Origin: Ramlibacter sp.
Lineage (GTDB): Bacteria > Pseudomonadota > Gammaproteobacteria > Burkholderiales > Burkholderiaceae_C
Direction: 5' to 3'
DNA: 23,949 nucleotides
Assembly (NCBI GenBank): GCA_019635435.1
Contig: JAHBZM010000002.1
Location: 1-23,949, forward strand
Shown: piece after piece, positions 8,591 to 15,607 of the stretch
Layout of the letters: the number at the start of each line of letters is the position of its first letter
Position numbering within the stretch: the stretch's first letter is position 1
Made by a program: the position numbers and the translations under genes
The notes under the pieces: generated by a model
What the model saw: the letters and a program-made list of their open reading frames with translations, nothing else
Told to the model about the DNA's origin: nothing
Database searches by the model: none

Positions 8591-9346
8591 ATGAGCGGCG
8601 CCCAGGTCGCACTGTTCATCGCTTTCGTGGTGGTCGCGACCCTGGCGCAGGGGCTGACAGGCTTCGCGTTCGTGCTGGTACTGCTTGGGCTCGCCGGCCT
8701 GTTCCAGCTTGCGCCCGTGACCGACCTGGCGAACGTGGCAACCACGCTGGCCGTGCTGGGCGCGGCGGCAATGCTGCGCACCTCGCTGAGACACGTCGAC
8801 CGTACTGCCTATCGCGAGGCGGTGGCTGGATCCGCGCCGGGGGTTCTCGCCGGTGTGCTGTTGCTACAGTGGCTGAGCGCAAACGTCATGACCGTGTTGG
8901 GCGTGCTGCTCGGCGTGACCATCTTCGCATGCGCGATCACCATGTTGCGGCCGGGAAACGTGCTGCCAGTACGGTCCAGCGGCATCTGGTTCGGCGGCTT
9001 CGGCCTGCTCTCGGGAGTGCTGGGCGGCCTGTTTTCGGCCGGCGGCCCCCCGCTTGTGTACCACTTCTACCGACAGCCCATGGCAATGGAAGCACTGCGG
9101 GCCACCTTGGTCGCCGCGCTGACCACGATGAGCGTGATGCGGATTGTCGTCGTCCTGGCAACGGGACAGTTCAGCCTGCTTGCGCTGAAGATGATCCTGC
9201 TCGCCGCCCCTGCGGTGCTGGGGACGTCCTGGCTGCTGCGACGCTATCCCCCCCGCTGGCGACGCGAGACGGTGCTCAGGATCGTGTGCGTGTTGCTTCT
9301 CGCCACCGGCGTCAGCATCGCCGCCTCAGCCCTGCTGGGACGTTGA
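8591..9346 (+). CDS. TauE/SafE-family membrane permease
   Basis: A 251-residue integral membrane protein with about eight hydrophobic helices in two halves, as expected for TauE/SafE (PF01925). The first half begins with an Ala/Val-rich helix and TGFAFVLVLLGLAG. The second half carries GLLSGVLGGLFSAGGPPLVY, the family's Gly-rich repeat. Members have been linked to export of sulfite, sulfoacetate or other organosulfur anions, and to taurine metabolism. The sulfite dehydrogenase operon 1.7 kb downstream makes a sulfur-anion role plausible, but this is inference. ATG 8591 is chosen for the strong GAGAGGGG site just before it. Confidence 0.87.
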   Translation: MSGAQVALFIAFVVVATLAQGLTGFAFVLVLLGLAGLFQLAPVTDLANVATTLAVLGAAAMLRTSLRHVDRTAYREAVAGSAPGVLAGVLLLQWLSANVMTVLGVLLGVTIFACAITMLRPGNVLPVRSSGIWFGGFGLLSGVLGGLFSAGGPPLVYHFYRQPMAMEALRATLVAALTTMSVMRIVVVLATGQFSLLALKMILLAAPAVLGTSWLLRRYPPRWRRETVLRIVCVLLLATGVSIAASALLGR

Positions 9347-9562
9347 GTCCGCACGCATGAGGAACCTGTGCAGGCGCGACTGCGCGGCATCGATGAGGCG
9401 GCACACTACCGCCGCGTGTCACGCGGGTCGATGATTGTCCTCCACGCTGAAGGCTTCTGCAGTGAGGAACGAGGAGGTGAGCTCGCTCAGTTCCGCCTCC
9501 AGCTCGCGTTCGCGTTGCTTGGGATCGGCCGCCGCACTGATTCGCGCTTGTACGCGTCCCCT
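9326..9562 (-). pseudogene. Remnant of the C-terminus of an acyl-CoA carboxylase carboxyltransferase subunit
   Basis: Reading the minus strand gives AAADPKQRERELEAELSEL, then TAEAFSVED, then after one extra base IIDPRDTRR, then after one missing base VCRLIDAAQSRLHRFL. The xxIIDPRDTRxxLCxxIDAAQ ending is characteristic of biotin-dependent carboxyltransferase (acetyl-, propionyl- or related acyl-CoA carboxylase beta) C-termini. At least two frameshifts and loss of the main domains make it non-functional. Its final codons run antisense into the end of the TauE gene. Assignment is from recalled motif, not alignment. Confidence 0.55.
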
Positions 9563-9973
9563 TCACCGCGCAGCGAGCCCCACTCCGCCGGCGGCCACCC
9601 AAGTTTTAGCCCGATTCCGCCTGCTGAGAACATAGTGCGCAAAAGGCGTCGCAGCGGCGAGCCAAGCACCGGCCGCGGCGGCATCGCAGTCCAGCGCCTG
9701 GGCGACCTCGTAAGCCTCCAGGCGCGCCGGTTGCCGCAGGCGCGTGTCGCGACTGGCGCCGGCCTGGAGCGCGCACAGCGCGAAGTCCGCGCCGGCAGGC
9801 AAGTGCAGCAGTTCCGCACGCGTCTCCAGCGGCAGCGCTTGCCACTCGAGCAGCGACAGCCGCAGCCGGCAGCCGTCCAGTTTGTGGCGCACAGCGAGCG
9901 GCAGCCACAGCAGGCAGCGAGCTTCGTCGGGTTCGAAGGAGAGGCAGGCGGTGGGCCCCACGTCGGGTCGCAT
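9563..9973 (-). CDS. Nitrate-reductase-associated protein family (PF09655-like, NarM-related)
   Basis: A protein of about 136 residues. The N-terminal block LSFEPDEARCLLWLPLAVRHKLD resembles the family pattern FE-xx-xxxLRCIPM-x-VRYKLD. It is followed by LRLSLLEWQALP, the LPAGADF segment and a C-terminal ALDCD...AWLAAATPF block. Family members are small soluble proteins linked to maturation of nitrate reductase. Here the nearest molybdoenzyme is the soeABC operon, 1 kb away, with the LysR gene between. I chose ATG 9973; an upstream TTG at 10012 would add 13 residues. A frameshifted homolog lies at 4081-4500. Function here is unknown. Confidence 0.6.
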   Translation of the reverse strand: MRPDVGPTACLSFEPDEARCLLWLPLAVRHKLDGCRLRLSLLEWQALPLETRAELLHLPAGADFALCALQAGASRDTRLRQPARLEAYEVAQALDCDAAAAGAWLAAATPFAHYVLSRRNRAKTWVAAGGVGLAAR

Positions 9974-10012
9974 ACGGCCAGCATAGCGCCCGCCTGGAGT
10001 TCGAGAACGCAA

Positions 10013-10037
10013 TATTCAGGTCGCATTGACCTGAATA
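10013..10037. repeat. Perfect 10-bp inverted repeat with 5-base loop
   Basis: TATTCAGGTC, a 5-base GCATT spacer, and GACCTGAATA form a perfect dyad between the yeiE-like gene and the minus-strand PF09655-like gene that follows it. Both genes read leftward. It could be an operator for the PF09655-like gene, 40 bases upstream of its start, or the terminator of the LysR gene. The lack of a T-run on the minus strand favours the operator reading. Confidence 0.5.
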
Positions 10038-10058
10038 ATCGATCGTCCTCGGGCCGTG

Positions 10059-10955
10059 TCAGTCCGTCGTGCAGTGGCGCAGGAACCCTTCGGCTGCGGC
10101 GCCCAGCTTCTTCGCCCGGTGCAGCACGATGGAGAGCGTGCGCTGCATCGGCGGCAGGGTTGTGGCAAGCTCCACCAGCCACCCCTCGGCGATCGCCTCC
10201 TTCACCGCCAGCCGCGACAGGCACCCCAGGCCCAGTCCTGCGGCCACGACGCGCTTGACCGCCTCGTTGCTCCCCAGCTCGAGCTCCACCTCCATCTGTG
10301 TCAGATGCGGGATCAGCCAGCGGTCCGAGGCTTCCCGAGTGCCAGAGCCGGGTTCGCGCAGGACCCAGGTGGCATGGTTCAGCTGGCGTGCGCCGGCGCG
10401 GCGTTCCGCCAACGGGTGGCCGGCGGCGGCGACCACGACGATCTCATCGCTGCGCCACTTGCTGACCGAGAGCTCCGGGTGGCTGTGGGTCCCCTCGATG
10501 AAACCGATGTCGGAGCGGAACGAGGCGACCCGCTCGAACACGTCATGCGTGTTGGCGATATCCAGCAGCACGTGGCTGCGCGGGTTCGCCTGCTTCCACC
10601 TGGCGATCAGCACCGGGAGCAGGTACTCGCCGATCGTGTAGCTGGCGGCCAGCCGCAGCGACGCCGCATGGGCCGCGGTGAACAGGGCTTCCGTCTCCAC
10701 CGCCTGCTCCAGGATTCCGGCCGCGCGCGGCAGCAGGGCCCGCCCATTCTCGTTGATGACCAGCTTCTTGCCCACCCGGTCGAAGAGCTGCGCACCAAGC
10801 ACGGCCTCCAGCTCGCCGAGCGCGTTACTCGCGGCCGACTGCGAGCGCGAGATCTCGTCGGCCGCGGCCCGCGTCGTGCCGCCGCGCGCCACCGCCGCGA
10901 ACACCTCCAGCTGGCGCAGCGTGAGCTTCAGTCTCTGATCGATTTTCTGATTCAC
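10059..10955 (-). CDS. yeiE: LysR-family regulator, YeiE-like (candidate sulfite-responsive activator)
   Basis: A 298-residue LTTR with an N-terminal HTH (LTLRQLEVFAAVARGGTTRA, then QSAASNALGELE) and a periplasmic-binding-like effector domain. Several blocks match the enterobacterial YeiE/CysL-type group as I recall it: LFDRVGKKLVINENGR, LEQAVE, TIGEYLLPVLIARW, FRSDIGFIEG, LREPGSGTRE, and ELGSNEAVKRVV followed by GLGLGCLSR. YeiE has been reported to sense sulfite, and CysL controls sulfite reductase. The gene is divergent from soeA with only 52 bases between starts (GTG 10955, ATG 11008), the classical LTTR arrangement. It is therefore the likely regulator of the sulfite-oxidation operon. Ligand is inference. 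Confidence 0.85.
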   Translation of the reverse strand: MNQKIDQRLKLTLRQLEVFAAVARGGTTRAAADEISRSQSAASNALGELEAVLGAQLFDRVGKKLVINENGRALLPRAAGILEQAVETEALFTAAHAASLRLAASYTIGEYLLPVLIARWKQANPRSHVLLDIANTHDVFERVASFRSDIGFIEGTHSHPELSVSKWRSDEIVVVAAAGHPLAERRAGARQLNHATWVLREPGSGTREASDRWLIPHLTQMEVELELGSNEAVKRVVAAGLGLGCLSRLAVKEAIAEGWLVELATTLPPMQRTLSIVLHRAKKLGAAAEGFLRHCTTD

Positions 10956-10998
10956 TGCGACCGGAATTATGCGGCACGCGAATCTGTGCGCTGTCTAG

Positions 10999-11010
10999 CA
11001 TAAGCTTATG
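10999..11010. promoter_or_regulatory. Perfect 12-bp palindrome covering the soeA start codon
   Basis: CATAAGCTTATG is a perfect palindrome whose last three bases are the soeA ATG. A matching half-site TTATGC lies at 10967-10972, and its complement GCATAA at 10998-11003, giving two related elements within the 52-base divergent promoter. This spacing suits a LysR-type regulator, but no binding has been shown. Confidence 0.4.
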
Positions 11011-13917
11011 TTCAAGTTCCTCTCCAGCGAGCCGGTGCACGATGCAACCGCGAGCAGCACCGCGGACACCGAGGTCAAGACGACTACGTGCTACATGTGT
11101 GCCTGCCGCTGCGGCATACGCGTGCACCTGCGCGACGGGCAGGTCCGGTACATCGACGGCAATCCCGACCACCCGATCAACAAGGGCGTGATCTGCGCCA
11201 AGGGCAGCGCGGGAATCATGAAGCAGGTATCGCCTGCGCGCCTGACGCAGCCGCTTCTGCGCAGGCCAGGCAGCGAGCGGGGCGAGGGTGAGTTCGAGCC
11301 GATCTCCTGGGAGCGCGCCTACGAGCTGCTCACCGAGCGCCTGGGCCGTATCCGCGCCACCGATCCGAAGAAGTTCGCCCTGTTCACCGGGCGCGACCAG
11401 ATGCAGGCCCTCACCGGCCTGTTCGCGCGCCAGTTCGGCACACCGAACTATGCGGCGCACGGCGGCTTCTGTTCGGTGAACATGGCTGCCGGCATGATCT
11501 ATTCGGTCGGCGGCAGCTTCTGGGAGTTCGGCGGCCCGGACCTGGATCGCGCCAAGCTGTTCGTGATGATAGGCACCGCGGAAGACCACCACAGCAACCC
11601 GATGAAGATCGCCTTGGGCGACTTCAAGCGCAAGGGCGGCCGCTTCATCTCGATCAACCCCGTGCGCACCGGCTATTCGGCGATCGCCGACGAGTGGATT
11701 CCGATCCGCCCCGGCACCGACGGCGCACTGTTCATGGCGCTGCTGCACGAACTGCTCGCGCAAGGCCTGGTCGACCGGTCCTTCCTGCAGCGGTTCACCA
11801 ATGCGCCGCAACTGGTGGTGCTGGACGAGGGCGAGCGCGAAGGCCTGTTCGCCTTCGATCCCGCCGCCGGCCCGCCCGGCGACGGCCGCCACCCGCACAA
11901 CAAGCTGGCATGGGACCTGGCCAGCGGCCGGGTGGTGCAGGCCTATCCGGAAGGCGTGCAGGAAGGGCGCCAATTGGCGCTGGAGGGACACTACAAGCTG
12001 GCGGACGGGACGCGTGTGGCGCCAGCCTTCCAGCTGTTGCGAGACCGCGTTGCCGACACCACGCCCGAGTGGGCAGAGGACATCACTGGCATTCCGGCCG
12101 AGCGCATCCGCCAGCTGGCGCGGGAAGTGGGGGAGACGGCGCTGCACCAGGCCTTCGAACTTCCCATTCCATGGACCGATGCGTGGGGGAAGCGGCACCC
12201 CACCACCCAAGGGCGGCCGGTGGCCTTCCACGCCATGCGCGGGCTGGCGGCGCATTCCAACGGTTTCCAGACGGTGCGCGCGCTGGCGGTGCTCATGAGC
12301 GTGCTGGGCACCATCGACGCCCCCGGCGGCTTCCGCCACAAGGCGCCGTACCCGCGCCACATCGTGCCGAACTACCGGGCCTTCAACGACCCGTCCATGA
12401 TCAAGCCCAACACGCCGCTGAACGCGGCGCCGTTGGGTTTTCCCGCCGGTCCCGACGAATTGGCGGTGCACGAGGACGGAACGCCGCTGCGCATCGATCA
12501 CGCGTTCTCCTGGGAGCACCCGCTGTCGGCCCACGGGATGATGCACAACGTCATCACCAACGCGGTGCGCGGTGACCCCTACGAGATCGACACCCTGTTG
12601 ATCTTCATGGCGAACATGGCGTGGAACTCCACCATGAACACCATGGAGGTGCGCAAGAAGCTCAACGCGCGCGGCGAGGACGGCAACTACAAGATTCCGT
12701 TCCTGGTGGTGTGCGATGCCTTCCAGAGCGAGATGGTCGCCTTCGCCGACCTGGTGCTGCCGGACACTACATATCTCGAGCGGCACGACGTCATGAGCAT
12801 GCTGGACCGGCCGATCTCAGAGTACGACGGTCCGGTGGATTCCGTGCGAGTCCCCGTGGTGGAGCCCACCGGGAACTGCAAGCCGTTCCAGGAGGTGCTG
12901 ATCGAGCTGGCCTCGCGCCTGAAGTTCCCCGCCTTCACCCAAGAGGACGGCACGCGCAAGTTCAAGGACTATCCCGATTTCGTCGTCAACTTCCAGGCCC
13001 AGCCGGGCGTGGGCTTTCTCATGGGCTGGCGCGGCAAAGAGGGCACTGAGCACCTGCGCGGCGATCCCAACCCCCGGCAGTGGGAGATGTACGCCAGGAA
13101 CAACTGCGTTTTCCAGTACCACATGCCGGAAGACCAGCAGTACATGCGCAACTGGAACCAGCCTTACCTGGACTTCGCCAAGGACAAGGGCTGGCGGCAG
13201 CGCAACGACCCGGTGCAGCTGGCCATCTACTCGGACACGCTGCAGGCCTTCCGGCTGGCCGCGCAGGGCAAGAGCAAGGGCCGCCAGCCGCCGGAGCACC
13301 TGCGCGAGCGCATCGCCACCTACTTCGATCCGCTGCCGTTCTGGTATGCGCCGCTGGAGACCGCCTGCATCGACGCCGACCGCTACCCCCTGGCGGCGAT
13401 CACCCAGCGGCCGATGGCGATGTACCACTCCTGGGATTCGCAGAACGCCTGGCTGCGCCAGATCCACAGCCACAACTACCTGTACGTGAACCCGCGCACC
13501 GCGCAGGAAGCTGGCATCGAGGACGGCGGCTGGGCCTGGGTGACCAGCGCCTGGGGCGAGCTGCGCTGCATGCTGCGCTACAGCGATGCGGTGGAGCCGG
13601 GCACGGTCTGGACTTGGAACGCGATCGGCAAGGGTTCCGGCGCCTGGCAGTTGGCGCCTGCCGCCGACGAGTCACGCAAGGGCTTCCTGCTCAATCACCT
13701 GATCACGGAGGAGCTGCCCTTTGCCGGCGGACACATCAGCAACTCCGACCCGGTTACCGGCCAAGCCGGCTGGTACGACGTGCGGGTGAACCTGCGCCCG
13801 GCGGCCCCCGAAGAACCAGCGGAAACCTTCCCCCAGATTGCAACCGTGCCGAGCGCCCCAGGCGTGCTCGGCGGCGCCCGCAAGGTGCTTGCCTACCTCG
13901 TTCCCAGGAAGCCATGA
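11008..13917 (+). CDS. soeA: Sulfite dehydrogenase (quinone) molybdopterin subunit SoeA-like
   Basis: A 969-residue DMSO-reductase-family molybdoenzyme. An N-terminal [4Fe-4S] site is C28-x2-C31-x3-C35-x27-C63. The Mo-bis-MGD domains follow, with C155 in GGFCSVNMAAG as the candidate Mo ligand. The C-terminal cofactor-cap domain includes QIHSHNYLYVNPRTA. There is no twin-arginine signal, so the enzyme should face the cytoplasm, as SoeA does in Allochromatium vinosum. Length, missing signal and the following four-cluster ferredoxin and DmsC-like anchor match SoeABC, which oxidises sulfite to sulfate and reduces quinone. The stop overlaps the soeB start (ATGA). No ribosome site is visible before ATG 11008, but an in-frame TAG at 10996 excludes an earlier start. 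Other possibilities are polysulfide or thiosulfate reductase-like enzymes. Confidence 0.85.
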   Translation: MFKFLSSEPVHDATASSTADTEVKTTTCYMCACRCGIRVHLRDGQVRYIDGNPDHPINKGVICAKGSAGIMKQVSPARLTQPLLRRPGSERGEGEFEPISWERAYELLTERLGRIRATDPKKFALFTGRDQMQALTGLFARQFGTPNYAAHGGFCSVNMAAGMIYSVGGSFWEFGGPDLDRAKLFVMIGTAEDHHSNPMKIALGDFKRKGGRFISINPVRTGYSAIADEWIPIRPGTDGALFMALLHELLAQGLVDRSFLQRFTNAPQLVVLDEGEREGLFAFDPAAGPPGDGRHPHNKLAWDLASGRVVQAYPEGVQEGRQLALEGHYKLADGTRVAPAFQLLRDRVADTTPEWAEDITGIPAERIRQLAREVGETALHQAFELPIPWTDAWGKRHPTTQGRPVAFHAMRGLAAHSNGFQTVRALAVLMSVLGTIDAPGGFRHKAPYPRHIVPNYRAFNDPSMIKPNTPLNAAPLGFPAGPDELAVHEDGTPLRIDHAFSWEHPLSAHGMMHNVITNAVRGDPYEIDTLLIFMANMAWNSTMNTMEVRKKLNARGEDGNYKIPFLVVCDAFQSEMVAFADLVLPDTTYLERHDVMSMLDRPISEYDGPVDSVRVPVVEPTGNCKPFQEVLIELASRLKFPAFTQEDGTRKFKDYPDFVVNFQAQPGVGFLMGWRGKEGTEHLRGDPNPRQWEMYARNNCVFQYHMPEDQQYMRNWNQPYLDFAKDKGWRQRNDPVQLAIYSDTLQAFRLAAQGKSKGRQPPEHLRERIATYFDPLPFWYAPLETACIDADRYPLAAITQRPMAMYHSWDSQNAWLRQIHSHNYLYVNPRTAQEAGIEDGGWAWVTSAWGELRCMLRYSDAVEPGTVWTWNAIGKGSGAWQLAPAADESRKGFLLNHLITEELPFAGGHISNSDPVTGQAGWYDVRVNLRPAAPEEPAETFPQIATVPSAPGVLGGARKVLAYLVPRKP

Positions 13918-14678
13918 ACCCAGTCCAGCCAGCCCCCGAAACACTGGCCAAGCAGCTCGCTCTGGTCATCGACCTGAATGTCTGCGTCGGCTGCCATGCC
14001 TGCGTCACCTCGTGCAAGGAGTGGAACACCTCGGGCGCGGCCGGCCCGCTGACAGACCTGAATGCTTACGGCGAGCGGCCCACCGGCACCTTCTTCAACC
14101 GGGTCCAGACCTTCGAGGCCGATAGCTACCCGGACACGCAGACCATCCACTTCCCCAAGAGCTGCCTGCACTGCGAGGACCCACCCTGCGTGCCTGTCTG
14201 CCCTACCGGTGCCAGCTACAAGCGCAAGAGCGACGGCATCGTGCTGGTGGACTACGACAAGTGCATCGGCTGCAAATATTGCAGCTGGGCCTGCCCCTAC
14301 GGCGCCCGTGAGTTCGACGAGGAACGCAAGGTGATGACCAAGTGCACCCTGTGCGTGGACCGCATCTACGACGAGCTGCTGCCGCCGCAGGACCGCAAGC
14401 CGGCCTGCGTGAAGGCCTGTCCGACTGGCGCCCGCCTGTTCGGCGACGTCAAGGATCCGGACTCCGAGGTATCGCAGGCGATCCGCGAGCGTGGCGGCTA
14501 CCAGCTGATGCCTGAGTGGGAGACCCAGCCGGCCAACCACTACCTTCCGCGCCAGGTCACCCGGAGCACGGCGCCGCAGGCGCAGCCGAAGTTCCGGCTG
14601 GGCGATTTCCTGAAGGGCGAACCGGCGTCCGGCAAGCACAAGCCAGGCAGCGGTGCGTTGGAAAAAGACGCCCGATGA
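13914..14678 (+). CDS. soeB: Sulfite dehydrogenase iron-sulfur subunit SoeB-like (four [4Fe-4S])
   Basis: A 254-residue electron-transfer subunit of the DmsB/NrfC type. Four cysteine sets are visible: C24/C27/C30/C34 (CVGCHACVTSC), C84/C87/C92/C96, C117/C120/C123/C127 (CIGCKYCSWAC) and C144/C147/C165/C169. Each four can hold one [4Fe-4S] cluster, giving a wire from the SoeA molybdenum site to the membrane subunit. The C-terminal tail, rich in Lys, Gly and Pro, is probably flexible. It overlaps soeA and soeC by ATGA at both ends, so the three subunits are translationally coupled. An open frame extends far upstream inside soeA and is a shadow. Confidence 0.92.
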   Translation: MNPVQPAPETLAKQLALVIDLNVCVGCHACVTSCKEWNTSGAAGPLTDLNAYGERPTGTFFNRVQTFEADSYPDTQTIHFPKSCLHCEDPPCVPVCPTGASYKRKSDGIVLVDYDKCIGCKYCSWACPYGAREFDEERKVMTKCTLCVDRIYDELLPPQDRKPACVKACPTGARLFGDVKDPDSEVSQAIRERGGYQLMPEWETQPANHYLPRQVTRSTAPQAQPKFRLGDFLKGEPASGKHKPGSGALEKDAR

Positions 14679-15607
14679 AGCCAGCCCTCTCGATCATCCT
14701 TTTCACCACGATCGCCGGCGCCGCCCAGGGGATGGTGGTGGCACTGGCGTTGGCCACTCTGGCCGGAATGGCGCCCGCCACGGCGCTCGCCCCCCTGCTT
14801 TGGGCGGCCACCGGCATGTTGCTGGTGGCCCTGGTCGCCTCCTTCTTCCATCTGGGGCATCCGCTGCGCGCCTGGCGTACGGTGCTGATGTGGCGCACCT
14901 CCTGGATGTCGCGCGAGGTGATCGTGCTGCCGGCGTTCATCGCGCTGGTAGGCGGCTGGGCGCTGCTGGCCACACTGGCGCAGCGCGACGCGGTGGCGCC
15001 GCACTGGCTCGCCGGAATGGCGATCGTCGGCGCCGTGCTCCTGTGGTACTGCACCGCGATGATCTATGCCTGCATCCGCTTCATCCAGGAATGGGCGCAT
15101 CCGCTCACGGTGGTGAACTACACGACGCTCGGCCTGGCCTCCGGCTTTGTCACGGCCGGCGCGCTGGCGGTAATGGCGGGGGAACCCGGGTTCGCCTCCG
15201 ACATCGCCCCCTGGGCGCTGGCGGCCACGGCGCTGGCGTGGTTCACCCGCACGCTGTCGCTGCGCCGCAATGCGCGGCTGAAGCCGAAGTCCACCACCCA
15301 GACGGCGACCGGCATCCAGGCGGCGCGGGTGGTGCAGAAGTCCATGGGCATGACCGGCGGCTCCTTCAATACGCGAGAGTTCTTCCATGGGGCTTCGGCA
15401 CACGCAATGCGCATGGCGCGGACAGGCTTTCAGGTGCTGGCCTTCGCACTGCCGATCCTGCTGCTTGCCTGGGCGCTGCTGAGCGGCTCGGCGCTGGCGT
15501 GGCTGCTGGCGCTGGGATCTCAGGCAGCAGGCCTGCTGGCGGAGCGCTGGTTCTTCTTTGCACAGGCACGGCACCCGCAGAACATCTACTACCAGGCAGT
15601 GTCGTGA
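14675..15607 (+). CDS. soeC: Sulfite dehydrogenase membrane anchor SoeC-like (DmsC family)
   Basis: A 310-residue integral membrane subunit with about eight hydrophobic helices (roughly residues 6-30, 38-60, 82-100, 112-135, 147-165, 175-190, 255-275 and 278-295). It is expected to anchor SoeAB and pass electrons to quinone. HLGHPLRAWR and the later SMGMTGGSFNTREFFHG loop are typical of DmsC-like anchors in SoeABC sets. The start overlaps soeB (ATGA) and the stop overlaps the permease start (GTGA). The last third of this gene recurs twice downstream as truncated copies at 17169-17517 and 18556-18877, with somewhat different bases. Confidence 0.9.
   Translation: MKPALSIILFTTIAGAAQGMVVALALATLAGMAPATALAPLLWAATGMLLVALVASFFHLGHPLRAWRTVLMWRTSWMSREVIVLPAFIALVGGWALLATLAQRDAVAPHWLAGMAIVGAVLLWYCTAMIYACIRFIQEWAHPLTVVNYTTLGLASGFVTAGALAVMAGEPGFASDIAPWALAATALAWFTRTLSLRRNARLKPKSTTQTATGIQAARVVQKSMGMTGGSFNTREFFHGASAHAMRMARTGFQVLAFALPILLLAWALLSGSALAWLLALGSQAAGLLAERWFFFAQARHPQNIYYQAVS

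Noticed and set aside
10825..12786. Long minus-strand open frame of about 650 codons opposite soeA
   Set aside because: It is antisense to the molybdopterin subunit and to the LysR start region, with His/Gln/Arg-rich low-complexity translation and no recognisable domain.
11008..14678. SoeAB as a respiratory nitrate reductase, suggested by the nearby PF09655-like gene
   Set aside because: The candidate Mo ligand is Cys rather than Asp, the anchor is DmsC-like and not NarI-like, and no NarJ-type chaperone is present; the set fits SoeABC better.
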